The translations under genes were made by a program, and so were the position numbers. From positions 1-54,787 of the forward strand of contig JAGRGI010000107.1 of the NCBI GenBank assembly GCA_020445565.1: 54,787 nucleotides of DNA, written 5' to 3'. The notes under the pieces are model-generated. The model worked only from the letters and a program-made list of their open reading frames with translations. It was not told the origin of the DNA and ran no database searches. Shown in pieces: positions 41,740-52,200 of the stretch (position 1 is the stretch's first letter; each line of letters starts with the position of its first letter). Source of the DNA: Chromatiales bacterium (lineage in GTDB: Bacteria; Pseudomonadota; Gammaproteobacteria; JAGRCI01).

Positions 41740-43535
41740 ACTCCCCAGAGCAACTCGATATCTCCCACCTGATTTGGCAAACCAAATACCGCCAGGCGGA
41801 GAGCGATGAGCAATCGGTGGAGGCATCCTGGCGGCGCATCGCCACCGCCCTGGCGGCGGCCGAGGGCAGCGACGCCGATGCCTGGGCGGAGCGCTTCTAC
41901 GGCTTTTTGGAGGGCTTCCGATTCCTGCCGGGTGGGCGCATCCAGGCTGGGGCCGGCAGCCCGAATCAGGTAACGCTGTTCAATTGCTTCGTCATGGGCA
42001 CCATCCCCGATTCCCTGGAGGGCATCTGCGACAGCCTCAAAGAGGGTGCCCTGACCATGCAGCAGGGCGGCGGGGTGGGTTACGACTTCTCGCCCCTGCG
42101 CCCGCGAGGAACCGTCACCCGTGGGGCCGGCACCATCGCCTCCGGGCCGGTCTCGTTCATGGATGTGTGGAACGCCATGTGCGCCACCCTGCTCTCCACC
42201 GGCGCCCGCCGCGGAGCGATGATGGCGACGCTGCGCTGCGACCACCCGGATATCCTGGAGTTCATCGACGCGAAGACCGAGCCGGGGCGATTGCAGCATT
42301 TCAATCTCTCGGTGCTGGTCACCGACGACCTAATGCAGGCGGTGCGCGAAGATGCCCCCTGGCCTCTGGTCTTCCCCGCCGATCAGCTCGGCCCTGGCGA
42401 ATCGGTGCAAACCGTCGAACGGGAATGGCCCGGCCGGGGCAGTATTCCCTGCCGCGTGCTACGCACGCTGTCGGCCCGGGAGCTTTGGAACCATATCGTC
42501 GGCGCAACGTACCAACACGCCGAACCCGGCGTTTTGTTCGTGGACCGCATCAACCGCGACAACAATCTCTATTGGCGCGAACACATCGCCGCCACCAACC
42601 CCTGCGGCGAGATCCCCCTGCCCCCCTACGGTGCCTGCAACCTGGGGTCGTTGAACCTGGTCCGCTACGTGCGCGAGCCGTTCACGCCCATGGCCGAATT
42701 GGACTACGACACGCTGGCCACCGACTGCGCGCTGGCCGTGCGCATGCTGGACAATGTGACGGATGTGAGCGGCTTCCCCCTGCCCGCCCAGGCGCAACAG
42801 GCCCGTGGCAGTCGCCGCATCGGCCTGGGGGTGACGGGGCTGGCCGATGCATTGATGATGCTGGGCGAATACTATGACAGCGATCAGGCGCGGCAAAGCG
42901 CGGCCGACATAATGCGCATCCTGCGCGACAGCGCCTACCGGGCTTCGGTGCAACTGGCCAGGGAAAAGGGACCGTTTCCCCATTTTGATCGTGCGGCCTA
43001 TCTGCAAGCGCCCTTCGTTCAGGGATTGCCCGAGGACATACGCGAAGCGATTGAAGAGCATGGCATTCGCAACAGTCACCTGCTGGCCATCGCTCCCACC
43101 GGCACCATCAGCCTGCTGGCGGGCAATGTCTCCAGCGGTATCGAGCCGGTGTTTGCCGATCATCAGGTGCGCAAGGTATTGCTGCCGGACAGCGGCAACC
43201 GCTCCCTGACTCTGGAAGACTATGCCTGCCGCCTTTGGCGTCAGGCACCGCGGCGCTGCGCCGTACCACCGGCCTACGCGGACGCCTTGAGTCTGGAACC
43301 CCGTGCCCACCTGGCCATGCAGGCCGCCTTGCAGCCCTATGTGGACAATGCCATCTCCAAGACCATCAACATCCCCGCCGACTACCCCTTCGAGGCGTTT
43401 CGCGAGGTCTACGAGCGGGCCTGGCGCATGGGACTGAAGGGCTGCACCACCTACCGGCCCAATGATGTCACCGGTTCAGTGTTGGAGTCGGGCAGCGCAT
43501 CGCATTGCTGCGATGCGGAGCGGGAAGGAGACTGA
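41736..43535 (+). CDS. nrdJ: class II (adenosylcobalamin-dependent) ribonucleotide reductase
   Basis: 599 residues from ATG at 41736 (overlaps moaC). Radical-enzyme core: Cys84 (LFNCFV) and Cys301 ([10 protein letters not shown]) as the likely reducing pair, and the catalytic NPCGEIPL with Asn288, Cys290 (thiyl) and Glu292; [15 protein letters not shown] and [23 protein letters not shown] near the C-terminal barrel. No ATP-cone is seen at the N-terminus, and no NrdB-type radical subunit is encoded near, consistent with B12 use. The C-terminus ends in [10 protein letters not shown], whose two adjacent Cys may be the shuttle cysteines. It is shorter than the 700-850 residue Thermotoga-type enzymes. 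Makes deoxynucleotides with or without oxygen. Confidence 0.93.
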   Translation: MNSPEQLDISHLIWQTKYRQAESDEQSVEASWRRIATALAAAEGSDADAWAERFYGFLEGFRFLPGGRIQAGAGSPNQVTLFNCFVMGTIPDSLEGICDSLKEGALTMQQGGGVGYDFSPLRPRGTVTRGAGTIASGPVSFMDVWNAMCATLLSTGARRGAMMATLRCDHPDILEFIDAKTEPGRLQHFNLSVLVTDDLMQAVREDAPWPLVFPADQLGPGESVQTVEREWPGRGSIPCRVLRTLSARELWNHIVGATYQHAEPGVLFVDRINRDNNLYWREHIAATNPCGEIPLPPYGACNLGSLNLVRYVREPFTPMAELDYDTLATDCALAVRMLDNVTDVSGFPLPAQAQQARGSRRIGLGVTGLADALMMLGEYYDSDQARQSAADIMRILRDSAYRASVQLAREKGPFPHFDRAAYLQAPFVQGLPEDIREAIEEHGIRNSHLLAIAPTGTISLLAGNVSSGIEPVFADHQVRKVLLPDSGNRSLTLEDYACRLWRQAPRRCAVPPAYADALSLEPRAHLAMQAALQPYVDNAISKTINIPADYPFEAFREVYERAWRMGLKGCTTYRPNDVTGSVLESGSASHCCDAEREGD

Positions 43536-43560
43536 GCCCTCCCGTCAAACCGACCCAGGC

Positions 43561-44007
43561 TCAACTGGCGTAGACGGCGCTTCCCGTTATCCGGCGGATG
43601 ACCGGATAGAGGTGCTCGGTTTCGGCAACGATGCGGTCCTGGATCAATTGGGTCAGTTCCTGGGTATCGGTGACGAAGCCGTTGTGATCGCCGATTCGCA
43701 GCTCCTTGCGTCCCGGATAAGCCCAGCGCTTCATGTGCTGATCCAGCATCCGCTTGATCTCGCGCGAGCCCGACATGAACCGGTCGGCAACGTTGCGGGC
43801 ATCGGTATCGCCCTTGCCGAGCAGGTTGGCGTAGATTTCCTTGTCTTCGAGTTCCAGATGTTCCCGAGCGCTATCGATATAGGAGAAGAACACGTCCCGA
43901 GCCGTACAGGTATCGCAGATGAGCCGGTCGGAGATCAGGTAGTTCAGCACCCTGGACAGCTCCATTATTTCGTGATTCTGCTGATTCAACTGCTCGAAGG
44001 TGATCAT
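43561..44007 (-). CDS. hemerythrin-like diiron protein
   Basis: 148 residues from ATG at 44007 (GGAGG eight bases upstream; the longer frame is not supported). Hemerythrin fold with the ligand pattern His12 (NHEIM), His50-x3-Glu54 (REHLELEDKEIY), His91 (DQHMKRW) and a C-terminal His132 (ETEHLYPVI). Single-domain bacteriohemerythrins bind oxygen or sense oxygen or nitric oxide; the small size and lack of a signalling domain suggest oxygen binding or delivery. Convergent with nrdJ, 25 bases away. Confidence 0.85.
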   Translation of the reverse strand: MITFEQLNQQNHEIMELSRVLNYLISDRLICDTCTARDVFFSYIDSAREHLELEDKEIYANLLGKGDTDARNVADRFMSGSREIKRMLDQHMKRWAYPGRKELRIGDHNGFVTDTQELTQLIQDRIVAETEHLYPVIRRITGSAVYAS

Positions 44008-44179
44008 TTTTGGGCCTCCGTTAACGATGGCGGTGGTTTTGGTTATTGTCGTGTAATGAAAATATGGAAGGAAAATAGTCGAACCGCAGTGGCGGGAAAT
44101 TGACCTGCGCCAAGTCTGCTTGATTGATCTCAAGAAACCCGACACTCAACCGATACAACAAGCATAGCCAAGCCTGCGG

Positions 44180-44962
44180 ATGTCAGGTCAAACGGCCGTC
44201 CCCGAAGGGGACTCTTACTATATCAATAGTTTTCATCAGGTAATGTACCACGTGGAAAGGGCACACGTCTCCGAACGCTTACTTGGCACGGGCTCGGTCG
44301 TGCCCGACTGGCTCAGCGACGAGACCGAGCGTGTTGCACACAAACTCAACGAACTGCTTGGAGAGGTCAGTTCGCAAGACCTGGATCTGGCCGCGCGGAC
44401 ACCCGACCCGGACGAGGCCCCCGAAATCGCCCTCCTCCGGGACAAGGCCGGACCCTATCTGGCCTATCGAAGCTGGTTACTGGCCATGGAGGACTTCCTG
44501 CGCAAGGTCAACCCGGAGGAATATCAGCGCCGCTATCGGCGCTACGTGCGCACGGTGCTCGACGAGATCGTGAATTTGGCCCTGGAGCAGCGCACCAAGT
44601 TCCTGTTCGGCAAGGCCGCCAACGTCAAAAATCAGATCGACGCCCTGACCACGGAGCGCATCAACGTGCTCGCCGAGGGCTACCGAAGCAAACAGAACTT
44701 TCGCGAGCAGGACAGCCAGAGCATCCTGTTCAATACCTTCGAAGAGGATATCTATTGGATGATGGCCACTGCCCTAGGGCCAAAGTCCCGGCGCGATACG
44801 CCCTTGAAGCAAGTGCTGCGCCTGCTGGGTGGGCTGGACGTTACTCTGCAATATCTGCCCGGCCACCGCGAGGCGTCGCAACACCATCATTACTACTCTC
44901 GCACCCCGGAAAAGGAAGACCGCTCGGTCCTGCGCAAAGCCAAGCGGGGGTTTTTCGGCTAA
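44180..44962 (+). CDS. hypothetical protein
   Basis: 260 residues from ATG at 44180, with no clear ribosome binding site. Mostly alpha-helical and charged, no signal peptide or membrane segment. The middle is rich in Arg/Tyr (YQRRYRRYVRTVLDEIVNLAL) and a run of His precedes the C-terminus (SQHHHYYSRTP), which closes with basic residues (RKAKRGFFG). I do not recognise the family. It stands alone, divergent from the hemerythrin gene and about 290 bases before the MFS gene; that gap shows no convincing gene. Confidence 0.72.
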   Translation: MSGQTAVPEGDSYYINSFHQVMYHVERAHVSERLLGTGSVVPDWLSDETERVAHKLNELLGEVSSQDLDLAARTPDPDEAPEIALLRDKAGPYLAYRSWLLAMEDFLRKVNPEEYQRRYRRYVRTVLDEIVNLALEQRTKFLFGKAANVKNQIDALTTERINVLAEGYRSKQNFREQDSQSILFNTFEEDIYWMMATALGPKSRRDTPLKQVLRLLGGLDVTLQYLPGHREASQHHHYYSRTPEKEDRSVLRKAKRGFFG

Positions 44963-45251
44963 ACCAAAACTACTCATCGACAAAACCGATTGATCATATC
45001 ACGGCAAGCAATTTTACCTATTCTCTCACCAACGATATCGTTAATCGGCAAATGCTGGAGCTGGACCGGCGCCACAACGCCGTTCGGCCATGGAGACTCC
45101 CGGACGGCAACATCGTCGAACCGGCGGGTAACCCGGTACAATAGCGGGGATCTGGCGGCAACCGTCGCCCGTACAGCCGCAACACAGAGCAAGATCGCTG
45201 CCCATGCGATCACCAGAACGTTGCGCGGGTTCGACCATTCACGAGGCCGAT

Positions 45252-46571
45252 ATGAGCGAGCAGGAAACGGGTTCCCGCCTGGACAATCTCTACGACTTGA
45301 TTACCGGCGACGAGGACGCGCGGGTCTGCAAGGATATTCCCGATTCCGCCTGCACCCACCAGCCACGCAATTTTTTCGCCTATCTGCTCGCCAATCTCTT
45401 CAACAAAATTGCCGACGAGGTCGCCAGCGCCAAGCTGACCCTGCCCTGGATGCTGGGTGCGCTGGGTGCTCCGGCGGCCTTTACCGGATTTCTGGTTCCC
45501 TTGCGTGAGGCCGGCGTATTGCTGCCGCAGATGGTGGTAGCGGCTTACATTCGCGCCATGCCGTTGCGCAAGCCCGTATGGTTATTGGGCGCAGCTCTCT
45601 CAGCACTGTCCCTGTTCGGCATGGCGGCCGCCGCCTTGACCCTGGATGGCAGCGCCGCCGGATTTGCCATCGTCGGTCTGCTGGCGATATTCAGTCTGTC
45701 ACGGGGACTGTGCTCGGTATCGGCCAAAGACGTGCTGGGCAAGACCGTGTCCAAGAGCCGGCGCGGCAGGTTGATGGGCTACAGTTCCGCCATCGCCGGA
45801 GTTGCCGTCCTGATCGTCGGCGCCATCATCAGTATCACGGACATGAACGAGGCGCCACTGTGGCTGTTCGCCGCCCTTTTGGCCGGATCCGGTCTCATCT
45901 GGCTGGCCGCCATCGCCGCCTTCGCCAGGATTCAAGAGGTGCCGGGCGCCACCGAGGGCGGCGGAAACGCATTGCAGGCCGCCCTGCAACACTTGAACAG
46001 CCTACGCGAGAATCCCGATTTTCGGCGCTTCGTCATTGCCCGAGTGTTGTTGCTCGCCGTGGCATTGGCACCCCCCTTCTATGTGTTGATGGCCCAGGCC
46101 CAAGTGGGTGGCGGCTTGAACGGACTGGGTATGTTGATCGTCGCCAGCGGTATCGCGGGCAGCGTCAGTTCACCGTTCTGGGGCTGGCTGGGCGACCGCT
46201 CCAGCCGCCGGGTGATGATACTGGCTGCCAGCGGCGCGGGTATTCTGGGTGTAGGCGCCTTCATCGCCGCCCAGGCTGACTTGGCGATCATGCACCACGA
46301 ACTGACTTTCGCCGTGATCTTTCTGCTTTTCACGGTGATGCACAGCGGTGTGCGCCTGGGACGCAAGGTGTATCTGGTGGACTTGGCAACTGAGAAGACC
46401 CGCGCGGGTTTCGTGGCGGTATCGAATACCGTTATCGGCGTGGCCATGCTGGCGGGCGGTCTGGTGGGCGTGTTGGGAGACCTCTACGGCGCCCGAAGCG
46501 TCGTATTGCTATTAGGGCTGGCATCACTGGGCGCGGCCCTTTATCTTCGTACACTGGTGGAAGTGGAATGA
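45252..46571 (+). CDS. major facilitator superfamily transporter
   Basis: 439 residues from ATG at 45252 (CGAGG-type site upstream; a longer frame from 45204 is less likely). A hydrophilic N-terminus of about 50 residues is followed by 11-12 helices with the MFS loop between helices 2 and 3 weakly kept and GWLGDRSSRRVMIL between helices 8 and 9 (typical D-R-x-G/x-R-R motif). Substrate unknown. The next gene (DUF454 family) overlaps its stop by four bases, so the pair is translationally coupled. Confidence 0.82.
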   Translation: MSEQETGSRLDNLYDLITGDEDARVCKDIPDSACTHQPRNFFAYLLANLFNKIADEVASAKLTLPWMLGALGAPAAFTGFLVPLREAGVLLPQMVVAAYIRAMPLRKPVWLLGAALSALSLFGMAAAALTLDGSAAGFAIVGLLAIFSLSRGLCSVSAKDVLGKTVSKSRRGRLMGYSSAIAGVAVLIVGAIISITDMNEAPLWLFAALLAGSGLIWLAAIAAFARIQEVPGATEGGGNALQAALQHLNSLRENPDFRRFVIARVLLLAVALAPPFYVLMAQAQVGGGLNGLGMLIVASGIAGSVSSPFWGWLGDRSSRRVMILAASGAGILGVGAFIAAQADLAIMHHELTFAVIFLLFTVMHSGVRLGRKVYLVDLATEKTRAGFVAVSNTVIGVAMLAGGLVGVLGDLYGARSVVLLLGLASLGAALYLRTLVEVE

Positions 46572-46969
46572 ACTCGATCAGCGAGACCACGGCGGAATCC
46601 GGCATGGACTCATACAAACGTCGCCTTTGGCTATGGGGCGGTCATCTCAGCTTTGTGCTCGGCGCTATCGGCGCCCTGCTACCAGGTTTGCCGACCACGG
46701 TGTTTTGGATCATTGCCGCCGTCTGCTACGCCCGTAGCGCGCCACATCTGCGCGATCGTATTTATTCCCAACCGCGCTTCGGATCTGCCGTGAGAGACTT
46801 CGTTGAACACGGCCAGTTATCGCGCAAAGGCAAGTGGTTCGCCGTGGCAGGCATGAGCCTGGGCGCGTTGGTATGTGCATTCACCCTGCCCCCCTGGCTG
46901 ACCGCGAGCCTGGGTGTGGTCATGTCCGTGGTGGCCGTGGTATTGCTGCGCTTGCCGGAACCGGGCTGA
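46568..46969 (+). CDS. DUF454 (YbaN-like) inner membrane protein
   Basis: 133 residues. DUF454 signature: LGAIGALLPGLPTTVFWIIAAVCYARSAP, then RDFVEHGQLSRKGKWFAVAGM, with four helices. The molecular function of the family is not known. Coupled to the upstream MFS transporter by an ATGA overlap. Confidence 0.85.
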   Translation: MNSISETTAESGMDSYKRRLWLWGGHLSFVLGAIGALLPGLPTTVFWIIAAVCYARSAPHLRDRIYSQPRFGSAVRDFVEHGQLSRKGKWFAVAGMSLGALVCAFTLPPWLTASLGVVMSVVAVVLLRLPEPG

Positions 46970-47081
46970 TTCGGCTTGATTCCCCGGCAAGGGCGCACTA
47001 TTACTGAAACAAGAAGCGCCTGCCCCGGCTTGCGCCCCTCAGATCCCGCCACCCCGCCGCAACCCTCGAAGAGGCCCCCCG

Positions 47082-48173
47082 ATGGAATGCGTTTTTGGCA
47101 CCGCCGACGATGGCCTGGTATTTCATGGCGTCAGTTTTCGCCCCAGCGACCGCACGATTCGCACCTTCAGTGCCGAGACCATGGCCGGCGAACTGGACGA
47201 CCCGGAGGTGTTCTGCTGGATTGATATGCAGGCGGCGGATATCGGCACCCTGAACCTGGTACTCCACTATCTGGATATCGACTTGGTATTGGTGAACCAT
47301 TTTGACGTGCCCGAGGTACTGCCGCGCATCGTCGAACGTGAAGATTGCCTAGCCTTCTATCTGTACGAGATCGAGGACCCGGAGCTGCACCTCGACACCT
47401 CTCACGGACTCAGTCAGATCCGCTTTCATCGCATGATTCTGGTGCTGGGCGAAGACTTCGTCATCACCTATCACAAGCATCAACTGGATGCCGTGGATCA
47501 CGTCAAGGACACTTGCGCCGCGAGTTTTCGGCTCGCCGGCCGCACGCCAGGTTTCATTGCCTTTCTGTTTCTGCAGCGCTGCCTCTACGACTACGCCCAC
47601 CTCAATCTGGCGAACGACAACTACCTCGACCTGCTCGACGCGGAAAGCCGCGCCAACGACACCCGCCAGCTCGCCGAAGAGATCAACATCTCAGGGCGCA
47701 ATATATTGATTTTGAAAAAACTGTCTGCAAGCCTGCATATCGTTCTGATGTTGCTGGCAACCAAGCGAAGTCCCTTCGTGAGCCCGGAGGCACAATCGTC
47801 CTTTCAAGAGATGATGCAGAACGCCCACGCGATTCGAGAGGCGGTGGACTCATCCCGGGATTTGCTCAACGGTATCCTCGCCAGCATCCAGGCCGCCGCC
47901 GCCAACCGAACCAGCGAAGTCGCCCGTATCCTGACCATCGTTTCAGGCGTCATGCTGCCGTTGAGCCTGGTGGCCGGTATCTACGGCATGAACTTTGTGG
48001 ACATACCGGGCTTGGCCACAACGTATGGTTTTTACGTCACCCTGGGCGCGATGGGTGCCATCACCACCGTGCTGATGCTGTTATTCTATCGCCTGGGTTG
48101 GATTGGCACGCGTCGAGATGCGAAAAGCTCTCTGCGAAATCGTTCAGACTCGGCAGATACCGACGGGCACTAA
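47082..48173 (+). CDS. corA: CorA-type divalent cation channel
   Basis: 363 residues from ATG at 47082 (GAAGAGG upstream). Large cytoplasmic N-terminal funnel (about 1-290) and two C-terminal helices; the hallmark YGMNF (about residue 304) ends the first helix (LTIVSGVMLPLSLVAGIYGMNF). Imports Mg2+ (or Co2+/Ni2+), or could be a ZntB-type zinc transporter; the motif does not distinguish. A single gene. Confidence 0.9.
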   Translation: MECVFGTADDGLVFHGVSFRPSDRTIRTFSAETMAGELDDPEVFCWIDMQAADIGTLNLVLHYLDIDLVLVNHFDVPEVLPRIVEREDCLAFYLYEIEDPELHLDTSHGLSQIRFHRMILVLGEDFVITYHKHQLDAVDHVKDTCAASFRLAGRTPGFIAFLFLQRCLYDYAHLNLANDNYLDLLDAESRANDTRQLAEEINISGRNILILKKLSASLHIVLMLLATKRSPFVSPEAQSSFQEMMQNAHAIREAVDSSRDLLNGILASIQAAAANRTSEVARILTIVSGVMLPLSLVAGIYGMNFVDIPGLATTYGFYVTLGAMGAITTVLMLLFYRLGWIGTRRDAKSSLRNRSDSADTDGH

Positions 48174-48415
48174 ACCCAAGACGCCGATGCGCTGTTTGGC
48201 AGGAGTCGCCCAGCCTGTTGTTCCGGCTCAGAGCCACGCAATCCTCATTGACCTCGCGGCTGGGATTCGCTGGCACCGAGGAGTATCCTAATGGGCCAAT
48301 GGAATTCGGCATTTACCCGGATTTTCACAAGGTTACTTCTCCTGCCCGGCCTGCGGACCATGCCGGCCAAGGGCAGGATCATCGGACGTCCGGGAGGCGT
48401 CTGAACGAGGCTGCA

Positions 48416-48970
48416 ATGTCTTTCCAAAGCAACGAACCCGTCACCCTGACCCGCGATGTAGACGCCATCGCCGTACCTTCTGGATTGCGGGGTAAACTGC
48501 CCGAAGGCACCACCGGAGCCATTACCCAGGCCCTTGGCGGCAGTTTCACCCTGTTCGTGCAGGGAAACCTCTACAGGATTGCCGGAACCGATGCCGACGC
48601 CCTGGACAAGGAGCCGCTCGCTCAACCCACTCTTGACGAGAACGCCAGCGACGAAGACGTGGAGAAGCTCGTCTGGGAACAACTTCATACCTGCTTCGAT
48701 CCGGAAATTCCCATCAACATCGTCGATCTCGGCTTGGTCTACAAATGCGAAGTAACCCATCTCGATGACGGCAATCGCAAGGTTCGTATCGACATGACCC
48801 TTACCGCCCCCGGTTGCGGTATGGGCTCGGTGATTCAGGATGACGTAAAGTCCAAGGTCGAATTGATACCCACCGTATCGTTGGCCGAGGTGGAGCTGGT
48901 CTTCGATCCGCCCTGGGACCGGGACATGATGAGCGACGCGGCCAAGCTGGAAACCGGCATGTACTATTGA
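48416..48970 (+). CDS. sufT: iron-sulfur cluster assembly factor SufT (MIP18/DUF59 family)
   Basis: 184 residues from ATG at 48416 (CGAGG upstream), typical SufT length. N-terminal part with VTLTRDVDAIAVPSG and IPEGTTG-like KLPEGTTGAITQALGGSFTLFV; then the DUF59/MIP18 domain (VEKLVWEQLHTCFDPEIPINIVDLGLVYK, TLTAPGCGMG with the conserved Cys, and VELVFDPPWDRDMMSDAAKLETGM at the end). Maturation of Fe-S proteins; fits a genome rich in Fe-S enzymes such as the complex and GlcF above. Stands alone, with no suf operon in view. Confidence 0.92.
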   Translation: MSFQSNEPVTLTRDVDAIAVPSGLRGKLPEGTTGAITQALGGSFTLFVQGNLYRIAGTDADALDKEPLAQPTLDENASDEDVEKLVWEQLHTCFDPEIPINIVDLGLVYKCEVTHLDDGNRKVRIDMTLTAPGCGMGSVIQDDVKSKVELIPTVSLAEVELVFDPPWDRDMMSDAAKLETGMYY

Positions 48971-49281
48971 TAAACAAGCCTGATTACCGATCTCATAAAG
49001 GAAAGATTTGGCTCACGCTTTTAGTAAATCTGTTTACAAAGAGTTACTGACCGCCAAAGTGAATGGCAGACGGGGACGGGCTGTCATAGAGCCGGCCAGG
49101 GCTTGGCCGGAAGCGTGGCAAAACCGGCAAACAACAAGAATTGTAAACTTCTCCCCGCTTGCACTTGCGTTGAAGGCAAAGCCCTTCTACACTTAACCAC
49201 TACTCCGGGTTAAGTCTGTACGGAGCACCAGGAATAGACCATTCCCCGCTATTCCCAGAACTTAGCCGACCGGAGCCATCA
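48971..49281. other. gene-free stretch upstream of the giant repeat protein
   Basis: About 310 bases. A perfect 7-base-pair inverted repeat, ccggcca (49092-49098) with tggccgg (49104-49110), is the only structure seen. It looks like a leader for the gene at 49282. I looked for a c-di-GMP riboswitch and found no match to its core. A 62-codon frame with a TTG start (49008-49196) has no recognisable content. Confidence 0.5.
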
Positions 49282-52200
49282 ATGGAGCGTATCGCGGTTT
49301 TCACGCGCCTGAACACCGACCGACTCACCCACTTCCTTTCTCTCGCCGGCACCCTGTTATGCGCCTTGCCCCAAGTCGCATTGGCCGGGCTGGGGGCGTC
49401 GGTCACGCTGCAAACCGGACAGCCCACCAGCATCCGCCCCAGCGAAACCACGGTGCTGGAGATCACCCTGTCGAACAACGACGATGTGCAGGAGATCGGC
49501 GGGGTCAACTTCAGCAACAGCCTGCCGGGGAGCGACTCCGACCGTTTGAAGGTCGCGGCGGCCGCCAGCTATACCTGTTTCGACCCCACCATTCCCGGTG
49601 CCGTCGCGGCCCAGGGCACGCTTACCGCTACCCCTGGAACGCAGGCCATCTCGCTGACGGGCGGGGTGATTCCTCGGCGCGATGCCACCAGCATGACAGA
49701 CGGCAGTTGCACCCTTCTCATACCGGTAACCGCCGATACCTCCAACGGTGCGGGAACCAGCTACACCTACACGATCCTGGACGGAGCGATCTCCGGCGAT
49801 GGCGGCGCGGTGGCCAACATCGGCGACGTCAGTCAAAGCATCAATGTCCTGGGGATCGCGCAGCCCACTATCAGTAAATCCTTCAGCCCGAATACCGTGG
49901 TATTGGGAGGGGTGGATAGCGTACTGACCATCACTGTCAGCAACAGCAACGGTATCCCGATCGAGAACTTCAGCATCACGGACAACTTCCCGGTCCTCGG
50001 CGGTGACGCCATCATCGAGGTGGCCGATCCGGTCTCCACAACCGCCAGCTGCACCGCGGGGGGCATTGCGCCCGGTTTCGGCGCCATCACCGCGGGGGAT
50101 GTGGCGATCACCGCCAGCGGCGGCACCCTTGCCGCCAATGGCAGCTGCACCCTGACCGTTCAGGTGTCAGCCCGACAAACAAATGGCACCTACACCACCG
50201 GCAGCCGCGCCAACACTATCGATGCCGTATCGGATTTCAACAGCGACATCGGTATTCGAGCCCAGGCCAATGCCAGCGCAAATATCACGGTCACCTCCCC
50301 CCTGAGCGTAGCCAAGAGCTTTTCGCCCACCGCTCTGGCCGGGGGACAAAACGGCACCATGACCATCACCTGGAGCAATGCCGGTGACAGCCCACTCACC
50401 GTGCAAGCCTTCACCGACAGCCCCATCGACGGTTTCGCCGCCGACGCTCCCGGCCTGGGCCTGGAAGTCAACGGACCGGTGCTGGTCAACTGTCCCGGCG
50501 GCACCCCTGGAACCTTTGCAGCAACCGCGGACAACGAGGGCATCACACAAAACAGCAATACCACCATCGCCGCCGGCGGGGCCTGCACCCTCACCGTGCC
50601 GTTCTCGGCTAACACCCAGGCCAGCAACACGCCCATTACCTACACCAACGCCATCCCGGAGGGTGCTGTGGACGTGGGCGACCTGGCTATCGTCAGCCGC
50701 GCCCGTTCCGCCACCATACTCGTGGCCGACACCCTGCGGGTACTGAAGAGCCGCAGCACCAGCAATCCACGGCCCGGCAACCCGGTGCAATACCAGATTA
50801 CCGTGCAGAACTGGTCGAATGCCGATCTGAACAACGTTCAAATCATCGACGCCCTGGACTATGGCATGACCTTCCTTAGCGGGATGATCGGCGCCAACGA
50901 CTACACCCCCACCCTCAGCGGCACCGGCTGTAGCGGTCTTATCGTCAGCAATGGTACAGGCGCCGGCTCAGCGGATTTCGTCATCGGCACCGTGCCCCAA
51001 CGGGTGAACGACAGCACACCCGGCGCCTGCGTGGTAACCTTCTATGCCATGACGAGTACCGCCGCGACGGACGGCACTGCCACAGACAACACATTGCCGG
51101 CCGGTTCGGTAAGCGCCGACAACGGCACCGGTATCAGCAATGGCGGATCGGCCAACACCACCAACAGTCCGGTGGACACCGACACCCTGGTACTCACCAA
51201 GGCGTTCAGCCCCGCCGGTCCCCTGCAGGAGGGCACGGTCACCCGACTCACCCTCACCCTCAGCAATTTCTCCGCCAATCCCCTGAACAACGTCACGGTG
51301 TCGGACACCTTGCCGATCAGCGGCAGCGTGCAGATGCAGGTCGCGAACCCGGCCGTTGCCGACACCACCTGCGGCGGCACACTCACGGCCACGCCCGGCG
51401 GCACCTCGATCTCCCTGAATGGTGCGACAGTGCCGGCACGGGCGAACGTCGGCATCGGTGCGGCCGGCACCTGCACCTTGTCGGTAAACGTGGTGGGCCC
51501 CGCCGGGGTCTACAACAACACGGCCACTGCAGCCGGCACCGAAACCTATGCCGACGGCACCACCCATACGCTGGATCCGGTCAGCGGCAGTGCAGCCTTT
51601 ACCTACACGTCCATTCTCAGCGCATCCAAGGGATTCAGCCCAGGCACGGTCTCTTCCGGCGGCCTGTCCACCGCCAACATTCGGCTCAGCAACAGCGGCA
51701 GCCTGCCGTTGAATAATGTCTCGGTCACAGACAACTTACCGGCCGGCATGACCCTGGCTGACCCGGCCAACGCCTACACCACCTGCTCCGGCAACACGGC
51801 GGTCAGCGCAAACCCAGGCGCTGGATCCATTTCCCTGACGGGAGCCACGGTTGCTGCCAGCGGCAGTTGCGACCTAGTCTTCAATGTCCGTGCCGTGGGT
51901 TCGGCCGATTGGGTCAACACCATCCCCGTGGGCGGTATCGTCGCCGTCGGCAGCGGCGTCATCAATCAAACCCAAGTCAGCGGAACGCTCTTGTTCGATC
52001 CGGGCGCCGCCATCACGGTCGCCAAGGTGACCAACCCAAGTACCCTGACCTTCCCCGGACAGGTGAGTCGTCTGACGATCACCATCATGAACGGCCCTCA
52101 GGACGTCAGCGGCCTAAGCCTGACGGACTACTTCACCGCCGACGGTACCGATAGCGCTGCCGCCAACGGCATGATCATCACATCCAATCCCCAGGCCAGC

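Noticed and set aside
44974..45213. 79-codon minus-strand frame with a hydrophobic start
   Set aside because: GTG start without a ribosome binding site, no recognisable content, and it lies where the MFS gene's promoter should be.
49008..49196. 62-codon plus-strand frame with TTG start
   Set aside because: No recognised sequence and an implausibly close purine-rich site; probably leader DNA of the repeat gene.
48971..49281. c-di-GMP (GEMM) riboswitch before the giant surface protein
   Set aside because: Despite some GC-rich hairpins and short CAAA/GGG pieces, the conserved GEMM core and the tetraloop-receptor arrangement are not there.
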